Part shown: positions 53,807-62,241 of the stretch, piece after piece
How positions within the stretch are numbered: position 1 is the first letter of the stretch
Layout of the letters: each line of letters starts with the position of its first letter
Source: Altibacter sp. HG106
Lineage (GTDB): Bacteria; Bacteroidota; Bacteroidia; Flavobacteriales; Flavobacteriaceae
Assembly: GCF_028561755.1 (NCBI RefSeq)
Contig: NZ_JAQQTD010000004.1
Span: forward strand, 248,001-312,000
Length of the DNA stretch: 64,000 bases
Reading direction: 5' to 3'
The notes under the pieces: model-generated
The model's input: the letters and a program-made list of their open reading frames with translations, nothing else
Databases searched by the model: none
Told to the model about the DNA's origin: nothing
Position numbers and translations under genes: made by a program

Positions 53807-54766
53807 ATGAACACGCTGTACAAAGGATTATTGCTCCTCCTACTTGCCTTCACCGGAATCTCTTGTGTGAGTTCCCAATTATACGAAGACCTCAAAGCGC
53901 AGAATGAGCGACTAAAAGCGGAGAACGCCTCGCTAATGTCGCAATTGGATGGTCGCTCCGGAAAGGGAGAAGGCTATCGCGTTGAGCAGTTGGAAGAAAC
54001 CATTAAAAACTTAAAGGCTGAAAACACACAGTTGGCGATGGACTTAGAAGCCGTTAGTGGAAACTTAAACCGACTGCAAGCGTCCTACGATGCGCTGGAA
54101 GCCAACAGTTCTTCCGCCCTTACTGAAAATTTGGAGCGCAACCGAAACTTGCTCAAGCAACTGGAGGCCAAAGAAAAGGCCTTAGCGCTCGAAGAGCAGC
54201 GCCTCAGCACACTTCAGAAAGAACTTGAAGCCCGTTCTCAACGTGTAGCAGAATTGGAAGGAATCATTGCGAGCAAAGATGCCAAGATGCGTGCCCTAAA
54301 AGATGCGATTTCTGCAGCCCTCACACAATTTGAAGGAAAGGGGCTAACCGTAGAGCAACGCGATGGGAAAGTGTACGTTTCTATGGAAAACAAATTGCTT
54401 TTTGAAAGTGGAAGCTGGGCTGTGAATGCAAGAGGTAGAGAAGCAGTCGTGGCGCTTGGTAAGGTGTTGGCCGACAATCCAGAGATAGCCGTCTTAATTG
54501 AAGGCCATACCGACAATGTGCCGTATTCAGGGAATGGTAACATTCAGGACAATTGGGATTTATCCACCAAGAGAGCGACCGCAATTGTGACCATCCTCAC
54601 TACAAACAATCAGATTCCAAAGGATAATCTAACCGCAGCAGGAAGAGGAGAATATGCGCCGATGGCTCCTAACACCACTTCAGAAGGAAGAGCCAAGAAC
54701 AGACGTATTGAAGTGATCTTAGCTCCAAAATTAGATGAGATCAATCAGTTGTTGAGCGATATTTAA
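53807..54766 (+). CDS. OmpA-family lipoprotein with coiled coil
   Basis: A 319-residue lipoprotein (C20 in FTGISC; start 53807 gives the signal). Residues about 25-175 form a long coiled coil (LKAQNERLKAENASLMSQL, LKAENTQLAMDLEAV). An OmpA-C domain (about 190-310) follows, with LLFESGSWAVN, VLIEGHTDNVPY, the NWDLSTKRA motif and RAKNRRIEVIL, which binds peptidoglycan. It therefore links the envelope to the cell wall. Its stop codon interlocks with that of the convergent acyl-CoA dehydrogenase (TTAA, 54763-54766). Confidence 0.92.
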   Translation: MNTLYKGLLLLLLAFTGISCVSSQLYEDLKAQNERLKAENASLMSQLDGRSGKGEGYRVEQLEETIKNLKAENTQLAMDLEAVSGNLNRLQASYDALEANSSSALTENLERNRNLLKQLEAKEKALALEEQRLSTLQKELEARSQRVAELEGIIASKDAKMRALKDAISAALTQFEGKGLTVEQRDGKVYVSMENKLLFESGSWAVNARGREAVVALGKVLADNPEIAVLIEGHTDNVPYSGNGNIQDNWDLSTKRATAIVTILTTNNQIPKDNLTAAGRGEYAPMAPNTTSEGRAKNRRIEVILAPKLDEINQLLSDI

Positions 54767-56127
54767 CTTACAAAGGCGCTATAGCCCGTGATGGCGCGTC
54801 CTACGATCAAGGTGTTGATTTCTTTGGTGCCTTCGTAACTGTAAATCGCCTCGGCATCGGCAACAAAGCGCGCCACATCGTGGTCTAAGAGAATACCGTT
54901 TCCGCCCATGACTTCGCGCGCCTGACTTACCACATCGCGGGTTCTCATACTACAAAATACTTTGGCCAAAGAAGCGTGTTCATCGGTTAACAAATCGGCG
55001 TCTTGCAATTCTGAAAGTCGGAAACACAAGGTCTGCATAGCGGTTAAATTGGAAAGCATCTCGACCAAGTGATTTTGAATCAACTGAAAAGAGGCAATAG
55101 GTCTTCCAAATTGTTCACGTTTTTTCGTGTATTTCAAGGCGCTTTCATACGCGCCTCGTGCACACCCGACTGCTTGCCATGCCACTGCGGCACGCGTCAT
55201 TTTCAACACTTTTGCAGTGTCTTTGAAAGAATCACATTTTTGTAGGCGATCACTTTCCGGAACGCGGCACTCGGTCATGGTGATCAAGGCATTCTGAACG
55301 GTACGCAGTGCCATTTTATCCTCCATTTTTTCCGCCACAAACCCAGGATTTCCTTTGCGTACTAAAAACCCTTTCACACGTCCGCTTTCTTCATCTCGAG
55401 CCCAGATAATAGTAACATCCGAAAAGGTCGCATTACCAATCCATTTTTTCTGTCCATTCAACACCCATTCGTCTCCTTCTCTTCTACACGTAGTGCCCAG
55501 ACCGCCCGCAACGCCAGATCCTACTTCAGGTTCGGTTAATCCAAACGCGCCAATTTGTTCCATTTTTTGCATCTTCGGAAGCCATTCTTGCTTTTGCGAT
55601 TCACTTCCGCAGAGATAAATAGAACCCATGGCCAACCCACTGTGAACCCCAAAAAAAGTAGAAATGGAAACGTCAATGCGTGCGAGCTCCATCGCAATGA
55701 TCCCTTCCATCAAAAAGGTTTGCTCGTCGGGGCCAATTCCATCGTATGCGATACCACAGATATCCAATTCGGCCATCTTCGGAATGATTTCATGTGGAAA
55801 CTCTGCCCGGTTCCAATAATAATTGGCAATGGGCTTCACTTCCTTCTCCATGAAATGTCGCACCTTTAACTGGATTTCACGTTGCCTTGGTGTGAGTTTC
55901 CGACTCAAATCATAGAAATCACCATCGATAGGGGGTAGTTGATGTTGTCCTTTCTTCCCCTGGCTTTTTAGCATTTTCATTAAGCCTTTCAATTGTCGGT
56001 CATCCAATTCCCCTACAGCGCTCATCACTTCGGAAAGATCTACCTTCTGGGATAATTTTCCCAGGGCATCGAGGTCCACCGTTTTCATTAATTGAAAGGT
56101 CTTTTTGATTTTTGAGAATACAGACAT
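54763..56127 (-). CDS. Acyl-CoA dehydrogenase (glutaryl-CoA dehydrogenase-like)
   Basis: A 454-residue flavoenzyme. The usual core begins near residue 75, after a 70-residue N-terminal extension (FSKIKKTFQLMKTVDLD ... LKGLMKMLKSQGKKG). Landmarks are GAFGLTEPEVGS (FAD/substrate loop), KKWIGNATFSD, and the terminal YSYEGTKEINTLIVGRAITG with the catalytic Glu, which most resembles glutaryl-CoA dehydrogenases and related short-chain enzymes. It removes two hydrogens from an acyl-CoA and passes them to ETF. The exact substrate is not certain. Confidence 0.92.
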   Translation of the reverse strand: MSVFSKIKKTFQLMKTVDLDALGKLSQKVDLSEVMSAVGELDDRQLKGLMKMLKSQGKKGQHQLPPIDGDFYDLSRKLTPRQREIQLKVRHFMEKEVKPIANYYWNRAEFPHEIIPKMAELDICGIAYDGIGPDEQTFLMEGIIAMELARIDVSISTFFGVHSGLAMGSIYLCGSESQKQEWLPKMQKMEQIGAFGLTEPEVGSGVAGGLGTTCRREGDEWVLNGQKKWIGNATFSDVTIIWARDEESGRVKGFLVRKGNPGFVAEKMEDKMALRTVQNALITMTECRVPESDRLQKCDSFKDTAKVLKMTRAAVAWQAVGCARGAYESALKYTKKREQFGRPIASFQLIQNHLVEMLSNLTAMQTLCFRLSELQDADLLTDEHASLAKVFCSMRTRDVVSQAREVMGGNGILLDHDVARFVADAEAIYSYEGTKEINTLIVGRAITGYSAFVS

Positions 56128-56199
56128 GGTTGCGAAACTTTAGTTGGAATCTAAAGATAACGTGTCTACATGCTACTTGCGCTTAACGAAAAGTTAATT

Positions 56200-57309
56200 C
56201 TACGGAAGCAGTTCCAGCAGCGATCGATGCATAAACCCGCCAACACTGTCTTGCAACTTAATGTGATACCAGTTCTCTGTCTGTCCATAGACGGCTACAG
56301 TATCTCGTTGCCTCAAGCCTGCAATTTGATTGAATTTTGTACTTGGGCCCGTACGGAGCTCGGCGTTATTCCTACCGATACGAGCCGCGGTTTCAACGCT
56401 TTTGATGTTTTGTTCAGGTATCTTCTGCTGAGCTACAAACGGATACGGATTCACCGCTCCGGAATACCCTTTATAAATTCCAAAATGTAAATGAGGAGCC
56501 GTGGTTCGCGCGTTTCCGCTATTCCCCACAAAACCTAAGGTGTCACCCACTTTTACACGCATACCGTTGCGAACAGCGATGCTGTCTAAATGGGCGTAGT
56601 AGAGCGAGGCACCAAATAGTCCATCGCGCAACCACACTTGCTTTCCTCCCAGTCCGCGTTTCCCCGTGGAACTCACCCTGCCATCAATGGCTGCCACCAC
56701 GGGTGTGCCTCTTGCTGCAAAAATGTCGATCCCTTCGTGGGACCGCCTTCCGCCGTCACGCGCTGCGCCCCAAAAGCTTTGCACATTGCGGTTGTCGGCA
56801 CCCGCCACGGGAAAGGCATAACTGGGTTGGGTGTACATCTGGAGCTGAAAGTTCCCGCTAGCGTATAATTCGGGTTGAATCACAACCTTTAAGGTATCGG
56901 TACGTTCGGCTAGGTAGGTGAAGGTATTGTTATTTTCTTCAGAATAAACCACCGGGTCTTTTTGATCTTTTCGAAACGCGTCTAAAAAGAACTGAAGGCT
57001 ATCGGGTTTTGAAACTACCGTAACGAAAAGTCGCTCTCCTTGCTGAATCAAAACATCATAGGCAAATGCCTTGATGTTAGGTGCTTGTAATTGTCCCGAT
57101 AAGGAAAAGGGTAGGGGAGCCTCGAGGCTGTCTTGTTGGGAAGATTGATACATGGCTACCCATTCTTGATAGGCGATATTCGTTTCGTCAAAACGTCGTT
57201 CATACACCTCTCTAGGGGTGGGTTGCGTAATGACGTCTGTGGCTTGTTGTATTTGTTTGCAGCTTACCGCCAATAGGGCGAGAAGCAGGCAGGTACATAG
57301 ATTCTTCAT
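56200..57309 (-). CDS. LytM/M23-family peptidase lipoprotein with C-terminal SH3 domain
   Basis: A 369-residue lipoprotein (C17 in LLAVSC). After a lineage-specific beta-rich N-domain, the M23 peptidase domain (about 180-290) shows the zinc ligands HEGIDI (H-x3-D) and HLHFGIY (H-x-H). It is followed by a bacterial SH3 domain (about 305-369, with ELRTGPSTKFNQIAGL and NWYHIKL). This predicts cleavage of peptidoglycan cross-links. It lies 35 bases after radA and is the last gene of a probable three-gene unit. An alternative start three codons upstream (57318) is possible. Confidence 0.9.
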   Translation of the reverse strand: MKNLCTCLLLALLAVSCKQIQQATDVITQPTPREVYERRFDETNIAYQEWVAMYQSSQQDSLEAPLPFSLSGQLQAPNIKAFAYDVLIQQGERLFVTVVSKPDSLQFFLDAFRKDQKDPVVYSEENNNTFTYLAERTDTLKVVIQPELYASGNFQLQMYTQPSYAFPVAGADNRNVQSFWGAARDGGRRSHEGIDIFAARGTPVVAAIDGRVSSTGKRGLGGKQVWLRDGLFGASLYYAHLDSIAVRNGMRVKVGDTLGFVGNSGNARTTAPHLHFGIYKGYSGAVNPYPFVAQQKIPEQNIKSVETAARIGRNNAELRTGPSTKFNQIAGLRQRDTVAVYGQTENWYHIKLQDSVGGFMHRSLLELLP

Positions 57310-57344
57310 AGCACCCATACGTTAGCAGAAATCGTACCAATTTG

Positions 57345-58706
57345 TTAGCCAAAAAGATGTCGAACCACATCGTGTACTTTCCCCACCTTAATGACCTGAA
57401 TATCGGGGTATTTCTTAGAGAGTTTGCAGTATTTGGAAATAATAATAGCGCGAAACCCTAATTTTTCTGCTTCCGAAATACGTTGTTCTACACGCGTTAC
57501 AGGCCGAACTTCACCCGCTAATCCAATTTCTGCGGCAAAGCACAGCTGCTTGTCGATGGCCATGTCAATATTTGAGGAAAGGACTGCTCCTACAACGGCC
57601 AGATCTAAGGCAGGATCGTCAACAGAAATACCTCCGGTGATGTTCAAGAACACATCTTTGGCACCTAGTTTAAAGCCGGCACGCTTCTCGAGTACGGCCA
57701 GCAGCATATTTAAACGTTTGCTATTGTACCCGGTAGCACTGCGTTGGGGCGTTCCGTACACGGCAGAACTTACGAGGGCTTGAATTTCGATCATCAGGGG
57801 TCGCATCCCTTCTAAGGTAGCTGCAACCGCCGTTCCGCTGAGGTCTTCATCATTTTTTGATAGTAAAATTTCAGAGGGGTTGGCCACTTCTCGCAATCCG
57901 TTGCCCAGCATTTCGTAGATGCCTAATTCGTGGGTGCTTCCGAAGCGATTCTTATGGGCACGCAGAATACGGTACACATGATTTCGATCGCCTTCAAATT
58001 GCAGCACCGTATCTACCATATGTTCAAGAATCTTGGGTCCTGCGATTTGACCGTCTTTGGTGATATGGCCTATCAATACAACGGGCGTATGGGTTTCTTT
58101 CGCAAACTTGATAAGCTCTGCGGTCGTTTCGCGAATTTGTGAAATGCTCCCGGGACTGCTATCAATTGCATCGGTGTGAAGCGTTTGAATGGAGTCGATA
58201 ATCACCAAATCTGGGGCTACCGCTTCTATTTGCTGAAAGATTTGTTGTGTTTGAGTTTCCGTTAGAATAAAACAATGTGCGGCATCGGGTTGAATGCGCT
58301 CGGCACGCAACTTTATTTGTTGGGCACTCTCTTCCCCCGAAACATATAAGGTCTTTCGCTTCCATTGGAGCGCCACTTGTAACATTAAGGTACTCTTTCC
58401 AATACCGGGCTCTCCGCCGAGTAAGGTTAATGAGCCGGGCACGAGCCCGCCTCCCAGCACGCGATTCAATTCTTCGTTTTGAGTGTTGAAGCGGGCTTCG
58501 GTGTGCGCGTCAATTTCTTGAATACGCTGTGGCTTTGGACGTCGCTGTTGTTTCGCTTCTGAAGATTTCCAGGAAGTACCGGAAGCCTTCTGAACCACCT
58601 CTTCGGCAATGGTATTCCACTCTTTGCAAGAACTACATTGACCTTGCCATTTCGAGAATTGGCTGCCGCAATTCTGACAGAAGAAAGCTGTTTTTGTTTT
58701 CGCCAT
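57345..58706 (-). CDS. radA: DNA repair protein RadA (Sms)
   Basis: A 453-residue RecA-related helicase that helps branch migration in recombinational repair. The N-terminal zinc finger (C10, C13, C24, C27 in CQNC...CSSC), Walker A GGEPGIGKST near residue 92, the RadA-specific KNRFGST motif, and a C-terminal Lon-like domain ending VGKVHDVVRHLFG are all present. Length is normal. It lies 28 bases after the esterase-like gene on the same strand. Confidence 0.96.
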   Translation of the reverse strand: MAKTKTAFFCQNCGSQFSKWQGQCSSCKEWNTIAEEVVQKASGTSWKSSEAKQQRRPKPQRIQEIDAHTEARFNTQNEELNRVLGGGLVPGSLTLLGGEPGIGKSTLMLQVALQWKRKTLYVSGEESAQQIKLRAERIQPDAAHCFILTETQTQQIFQQIEAVAPDLVIIDSIQTLHTDAIDSSPGSISQIRETTAELIKFAKETHTPVVLIGHITKDGQIAGPKILEHMVDTVLQFEGDRNHVYRILRAHKNRFGSTHELGIYEMLGNGLREVANPSEILLSKNDEDLSGTAVAATLEGMRPLMIEIQALVSSAVYGTPQRSATGYNSKRLNMLLAVLEKRAGFKLGAKDVFLNITGGISVDDPALDLAVVGAVLSSNIDMAIDKQLCFAAEIGLAGEVRPVTRVEQRISEAEKLGFRAIIISKYCKLSKKYPDIQVIKVGKVHDVVRHLFG

Positions 58707-58734
58707 AACCGTGGTTGGGGAGCTGTTTCAGTAA

Positions 58735-59889
58735 TTAAAATCCAAAATCCTCTTTGATGCGATCAGCCCGATCTAGCATGAGGTCTACCGTGATAAATTC
58801 AACTTCCTCTTTGTCAAATCCGCCCTGATAGGTTCGCATTGCTTTTTTCGGATCACCCGTTTCCTCATAAAACCGCGCCATATAATAATCGCCTAATACC
58901 GTATCTGGGTATTGGCGCTGGGCCATGGAGGCTATGTCGCGTAAGGCCTCCCACTGGCTCTTTTTTTCCGCAGCCGTGGCTACGGCAATAAAATCGTTAA
59001 TACGTATGGGATTCGACAGGCCAAAAAGTTCTTCAATGGTTGTGTATTTTTCCTTTAGGTACTCGTTAACGGGCGTTTCCAACTTCATGACCACATCATT
59101 AAATTCAGTTTTGCTAATGGGGCGGTAGACTGAGAATATTTTCTCTAAGGCGTTTGGGATACCATGCCCAACTAAAGAATAATGGGTAGCTCCCTCAAAA
59201 TTGTCGAAGTAATAGGAGAAATTTTCAGAGCTCAACGGACGCAAGCGCGCGTCAAGTCCTTTGGATATTTCCTGAAGGTCTTTCACATCGTCGGTTCCTG
59301 TGGCGAGATAATAGAAGGTTTTAGTTTCTATCGAAGGAATACGTTCCGGCAGTCGTTCGTCCATTAAGGGAGCGAGATCCGGACTCAAATTTATGTAACC
59401 GTTGAGAAGCGGTGGGTCTTTAAAAAGATAATAATTCAAAAAGTTGGCGGTAAAATCATGGCCCACACCAATCACAAATTGTGCGGTGCGATAATTTTCA
59501 TCAAGATATTGAATGAGTTCCATCCCAATAAATTCGAAGAATTTCGAGCCGGTGTCTGAGGGGAAGAAGGTGGTGTCGTCATAATCGCAGTCGTCATATC
59601 GCTGGTCTCCCTGCATAATACCAACCACCAACGATTCTGGCATATCTTCCCAATAGCTGAAATAATCTACATTTCCGGCAACGGGCTCAAAGAGATAATT
59701 TCCGTCCAAGACGACCACGATAGGATATACCTTCTCGGTATTGGTCTCGTAGTCACGCGGCAACTGAATTTTCAGCTTGCGATCTTGATCCATTTTAGCG
59801 GAATAAAACGTTTCATAGATAATTCGGGACTGTCCGCTAGCTATCGAAATACAAAAAACCGTGAATAGGAAAAGAGAAAACTGCTTCAT
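58735..59889 (-). CDS. Esterase-D-like alpha/beta hydrolase with Asp at the nucleophile position
   Basis: A 384-residue exported protein (signal peptide to about residue 19, ASG-Q). The N-terminal two thirds follow the IroE/esterase-D fold: LPRDYETNTEKVYPIVVVLDGNYLF, VVGIMQGDQRYDD, NLSPDL and a FEGATHYSLV region with the expected catalytic His. Where the family has GHS-x-GG, this protein reads GVGHDFTA with D145, so the serine nucleophile is missing. The C-terminal part (about 300-384) is helical and TPR-like. It may be a non-catalytic binding protein or use a different mechanism. It probably leads a unit with radA and the LytM peptidase. Confidence 0.85.
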   Translation of the reverse strand: MKQFSLFLFTVFCISIASGQSRIIYETFYSAKMDQDRKLKIQLPRDYETNTEKVYPIVVVLDGNYLFEPVAGNVDYFSYWEDMPESLVVGIMQGDQRYDDCDYDDTTFFPSDTGSKFFEFIGMELIQYLDENYRTAQFVIGVGHDFTANFLNYYLFKDPPLLNGYINLSPDLAPLMDERLPERIPSIETKTFYYLATGTDDVKDLQEISKGLDARLRPLSSENFSYYFDNFEGATHYSLVGHGIPNALEKIFSVYRPISKTEFNDVVMKLETPVNEYLKEKYTTIEELFGLSNPIRINDFIAVATAAEKKSQWEALRDIASMAQRQYPDTVLGDYYMARFYEETGDPKKAMRTYQGGFDKEEVEFITVDLMLDRADRIKEDFGF

Positions 59890-59957
59890 AGGGCCTCAAT
59901 GTTAGTTGCCGAAAGATACTAATTTTTGAATCGTTGCTGAGAAGCAAGGTTCGGGAA

Positions 59958-60923
59958 TTATACCTTCTTCTGATTATAGAGCGGAAGAAAAAGAAGGGAG
60001 AGTCCGCCAAACGCAATGAGCGTCACAATATTGGACGTCCAGACAATCCAGCCGAATGCTGTGCCAACGGTTTCAGCCACCCCAAAAACAGCTAAAATTC
60101 CTGCAACAAAGAAAGGATATGACCCAAATCCGCTGTTCGTAAACGCAAACGAAAAGCTTCCCACGACAAAGGTGATAATGATCGTGCCTAACGCAATTCC
60201 GGAGGTTGCTTCTAAAGCGAATAGCGAGACGTAGAAAGACAGCAAATACAAGCCCCAAATGATGCAGGTTTGCAGTAGGAACAAGCCTTTCTTTTTCATG
60301 GTAAAAATAGTGAAAACCCCATCTCGCAACCCGCTGAGAAATCCTTTTATTTTCTGTCGAAGGGCAGAACGGGAATACTTTAGGAACAGCAAAAACAATA
60401 CGCCAAAAGCGACCACCCCGAAAAATAAATAGGCCAATTTAGCGATGGGAATGAGCTGGGTCAGATACTCGTAAAGTACGTCGTACTGTAACCATAGTGC
60501 CACTAATGTGAAGCCCAGAAGGAAAACGAGATCGATGACGCGTTCCGAGATTATAGTTCCGAAGGCCTTATCGAACGGAACCTCTTCGTATTTATTAATC
60601 ACAATTCCTCTGGATACCTCACCGCTTTTCGGAATAAAGATATTCATGAGGTAGGCGATTGAAATGGCCATAAAATTATTGAGCAATTTAGGTTGATAGC
60701 CCAATGGCGCCAACATTAAATTCCAACGAACGGCTCGAAAAAGATGACTTAAAATACTGAGTACGACCGCCAGAATTACATAGGTGTAATCGGCCGCTTT
60801 AAAGTGGGTTTTTATTTCGGTGAGTTGTGCCGCGGAAAACCTCGAATACGACCAGATAATGAGGAAAATACCCAGCGCTAAGGGCAGGGCGATTTTTAAG
60901 AATTTAGAAACCGATTTTTTCAA
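59958..60923 (-). CDS. Flippase-like lysylphosphatidylglycerol synthase TM-region protein
   Basis: A 321-residue integral membrane protein with about eight helices and family motifs AVRWNLMLAPLGY, MNIFIPKSGEVSRG and SERVIDLVF. It matches the membrane (flippase) part of LPG synthases but has no cytoplasmic aminoacyl-transferase domain, so it may move lipids or glycans across the membrane rather than modify them. Its start is 2 bases after panD, so it is translated with the pantothenate genes, although no metabolic link is obvious. Confidence 0.88.
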   Translation of the reverse strand: MKKSVSKFLKIALPLALGIFLIIWSYSRFSAAQLTEIKTHFKAADYTYVILAVVLSILSHLFRAVRWNLMLAPLGYQPKLLNNFMAISIAYLMNIFIPKSGEVSRGIVINKYEEVPFDKAFGTIISERVIDLVFLLGFTLVALWLQYDVLYEYLTQLIPIAKLAYLFFGVVAFGVLFLLFLKYSRSALRQKIKGFLSGLRDGVFTIFTMKKKGLFLLQTCIIWGLYLLSFYVSLFALEATSGIALGTIIITFVVGSFSFAFTNSGFGSYPFFVAGILAVFGVAETVGTAFGWIVWTSNIVTLIAFGGLSLLFLPLYNQKKV

Positions 60924-60925
60924 AC

Positions 60926-61276
60926 TCAGCTAAGTAGATTATTTTCTTCATTGGGAAAAACAAGGGCGGGTTGGAAGGTCTTGGCAGCTTCCAGTTCCAT
61001 GATGGCGTAGGTAATGAGGATAAGCACATCCCCCGGAGCTACCTTACGTGCCGCGGCACCGTTTAAAGTAATTTCACCACTGCCACGCGGGCCCGGTATG
61101 GCGTAAGTTTCCAAACGCTCTCCATTGTTATTGTTGACAATTTGAACCTTCTCACCCTGAATAATGTTAGCGGCATCCATGAGGTCTTCATCAATGGTAA
61201 TGCTGCCTATATAGTTGAGGTCGGCACCGGTTACTTTTACGCGGTGGATCTTTGATTTTACGACGTGAATTTGCAT
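60926..61276 (-). CDS. panD: Aspartate 1-decarboxylase
   Basis: A 116-residue pyruvoyl enzyme making beta-alanine for pantothenate. The self-cleavage site is Gly24-Ser25 in NYIGSITID, and Lys9 in KSKIHR and Tyr58 in LETYAIPG are present. [12 protein letters not shown] and [10 protein letters not shown] complete the family pattern. It lies 12 bases after panC and is followed by a flippase-like gene. Confidence 0.96.
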   Translation of the reverse strand: MQIHVVKSKIHRVKVTGADLNYIGSITIDEDLMDAANIIQGEKVQIVNNNNGERLETYAIPGPRGSGEITLNGAAARKVAPGDVLILITYAIMELEAAKTFQPALVFPNEENNLLS

Positions 61277-61288
61277 GAGGCAAAGGTA

Positions 61289-62134
61289 TTAATTTAGCGC
61301 CATATTATCGATGAGGCGAACAGGGCCTACAAAAGCAGCTAAAAATACGCGGTATTGAGTGTTTTTCTTCTTTTCTGAAACCGACGTAAGGGTGTCGGCT
61401 TCCGCAATTTCGAAATATTCCAATTGGATGTTTGGATTTTTTTCAAACTCATGGATCGCCCATTTTTTAAGTTCCTCTATGGTATGCGATTCAAATCGTT
61501 CGGTAGCTCCCAATAGTGTTTTATGCAAAAGGGTGGCTTCTTCTAATTCGGTTTCATTTAGGCGTTTGTTACGAGAACTCATGGCGAGTCCGCTTTCCTC
61601 CCGAACAATGGGACACCCTACAATAGTGACGGGAAGCGATTCGATTTCCACCAGCTTTCGCACGATCTGTAACTGTTGAAAATCTTTTTCTCCGAAATAG
61701 GCATTGGTGGGCTTTAGCGCTTTAAAAAATAAAGATAGCACGGTACCCACGCCATCAAAATGACCGGTACGATGAGCACCTTCCATTTCCTTTTCAATAC
61801 CACCAAAATCGTAGGATTGAGAGCGAACATCATCTTCATAGAGGTGTTCGGGACTGGGGTTAAAAACGATAAAATTACCCGCTAATTCCTTGATCATGGC
61901 AACGTCTTGCTCGAGGGTTCTTGGATATTTTTCCAGATCGCCGGCATTGTCGAATTGAGTGGGATTAACGAAAATCGAGATGATAGTAATCGCGTTTTCA
62001 GCCTGTGAGCGTGCGATCAGTTCTAAATGACCGTGATGCAACGCTCCCATGGTTGGAACCAACCCAATAGGGGCGTTCATCTTGTAATACGCCTCGAGTA
62101 CATCTCGAATAGAATCTTTATGGTGGTACACCAT
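61289..62134 (-). CDS. panC: Pantothenate synthetase
   Basis: A 281-residue ligase that joins pantoate and beta-alanine using ATP. PTMGALHHGHLELI holds the HIGH-like motif, FVNPTQFDNAGDLEKYPR binds pantoate, and GEKDFQQLQI and SSRNKRLNE are conserved. Together with panD it forms the last two steps towards pantothenate. It is first in the operon and shares a 107-base divergent region with the starch-synthase-like gene. Confidence 0.96.
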   Translation of the reverse strand: MVYHHKDSIRDVLEAYYKMNAPIGLVPTMGALHHGHLELIARSQAENAITIISIFVNPTQFDNAGDLEKYPRTLEQDVAMIKELAGNFIVFNPSPEHLYEDDVRSQSYDFGGIEKEMEGAHRTGHFDGVGTVLSLFFKALKPTNAYFGEKDFQQLQIVRKLVEIESLPVTIVGCPIVREESGLAMSSRNKRLNETELEEATLLHKTLLGATERFESHTIEELKKWAIHEFEKNPNIQLEYFEIAEADTLTSVSEKKKNTQYRVFLAAFVGPVRLIDNMALN

Positions 62135-62156
62135 GGGTTACGAATTAAAAGGGCAG

Positions 62157-62164
62157 CAAAATTA
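62157..62164 (-). promoter_or_regulatory. Putative -7 element for panC
   Basis: The minus strand reads TAATTTTG, an exact TAnnTTTG match, 22 bases before the panC start codon. Confidence 0.45.
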
Positions 62165-62195
62165 AGATATTAAGGGCAATATGCATAAATTTTCG

Positions 62196-62203
62196 TACTT
62201 TTG
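62196..62203 (+). promoter_or_regulatory. Putative -7 element for the starch-synthase-like gene
   Basis: TACTTTTG matches TAnnTTTG exactly, 38 bases before the start codon at 62242. Confidence 0.5.
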
Positions 62204-62241
62204 CGCTTGTTTTAAAAGCAGTATCCGAAAAGTCCAAATTT

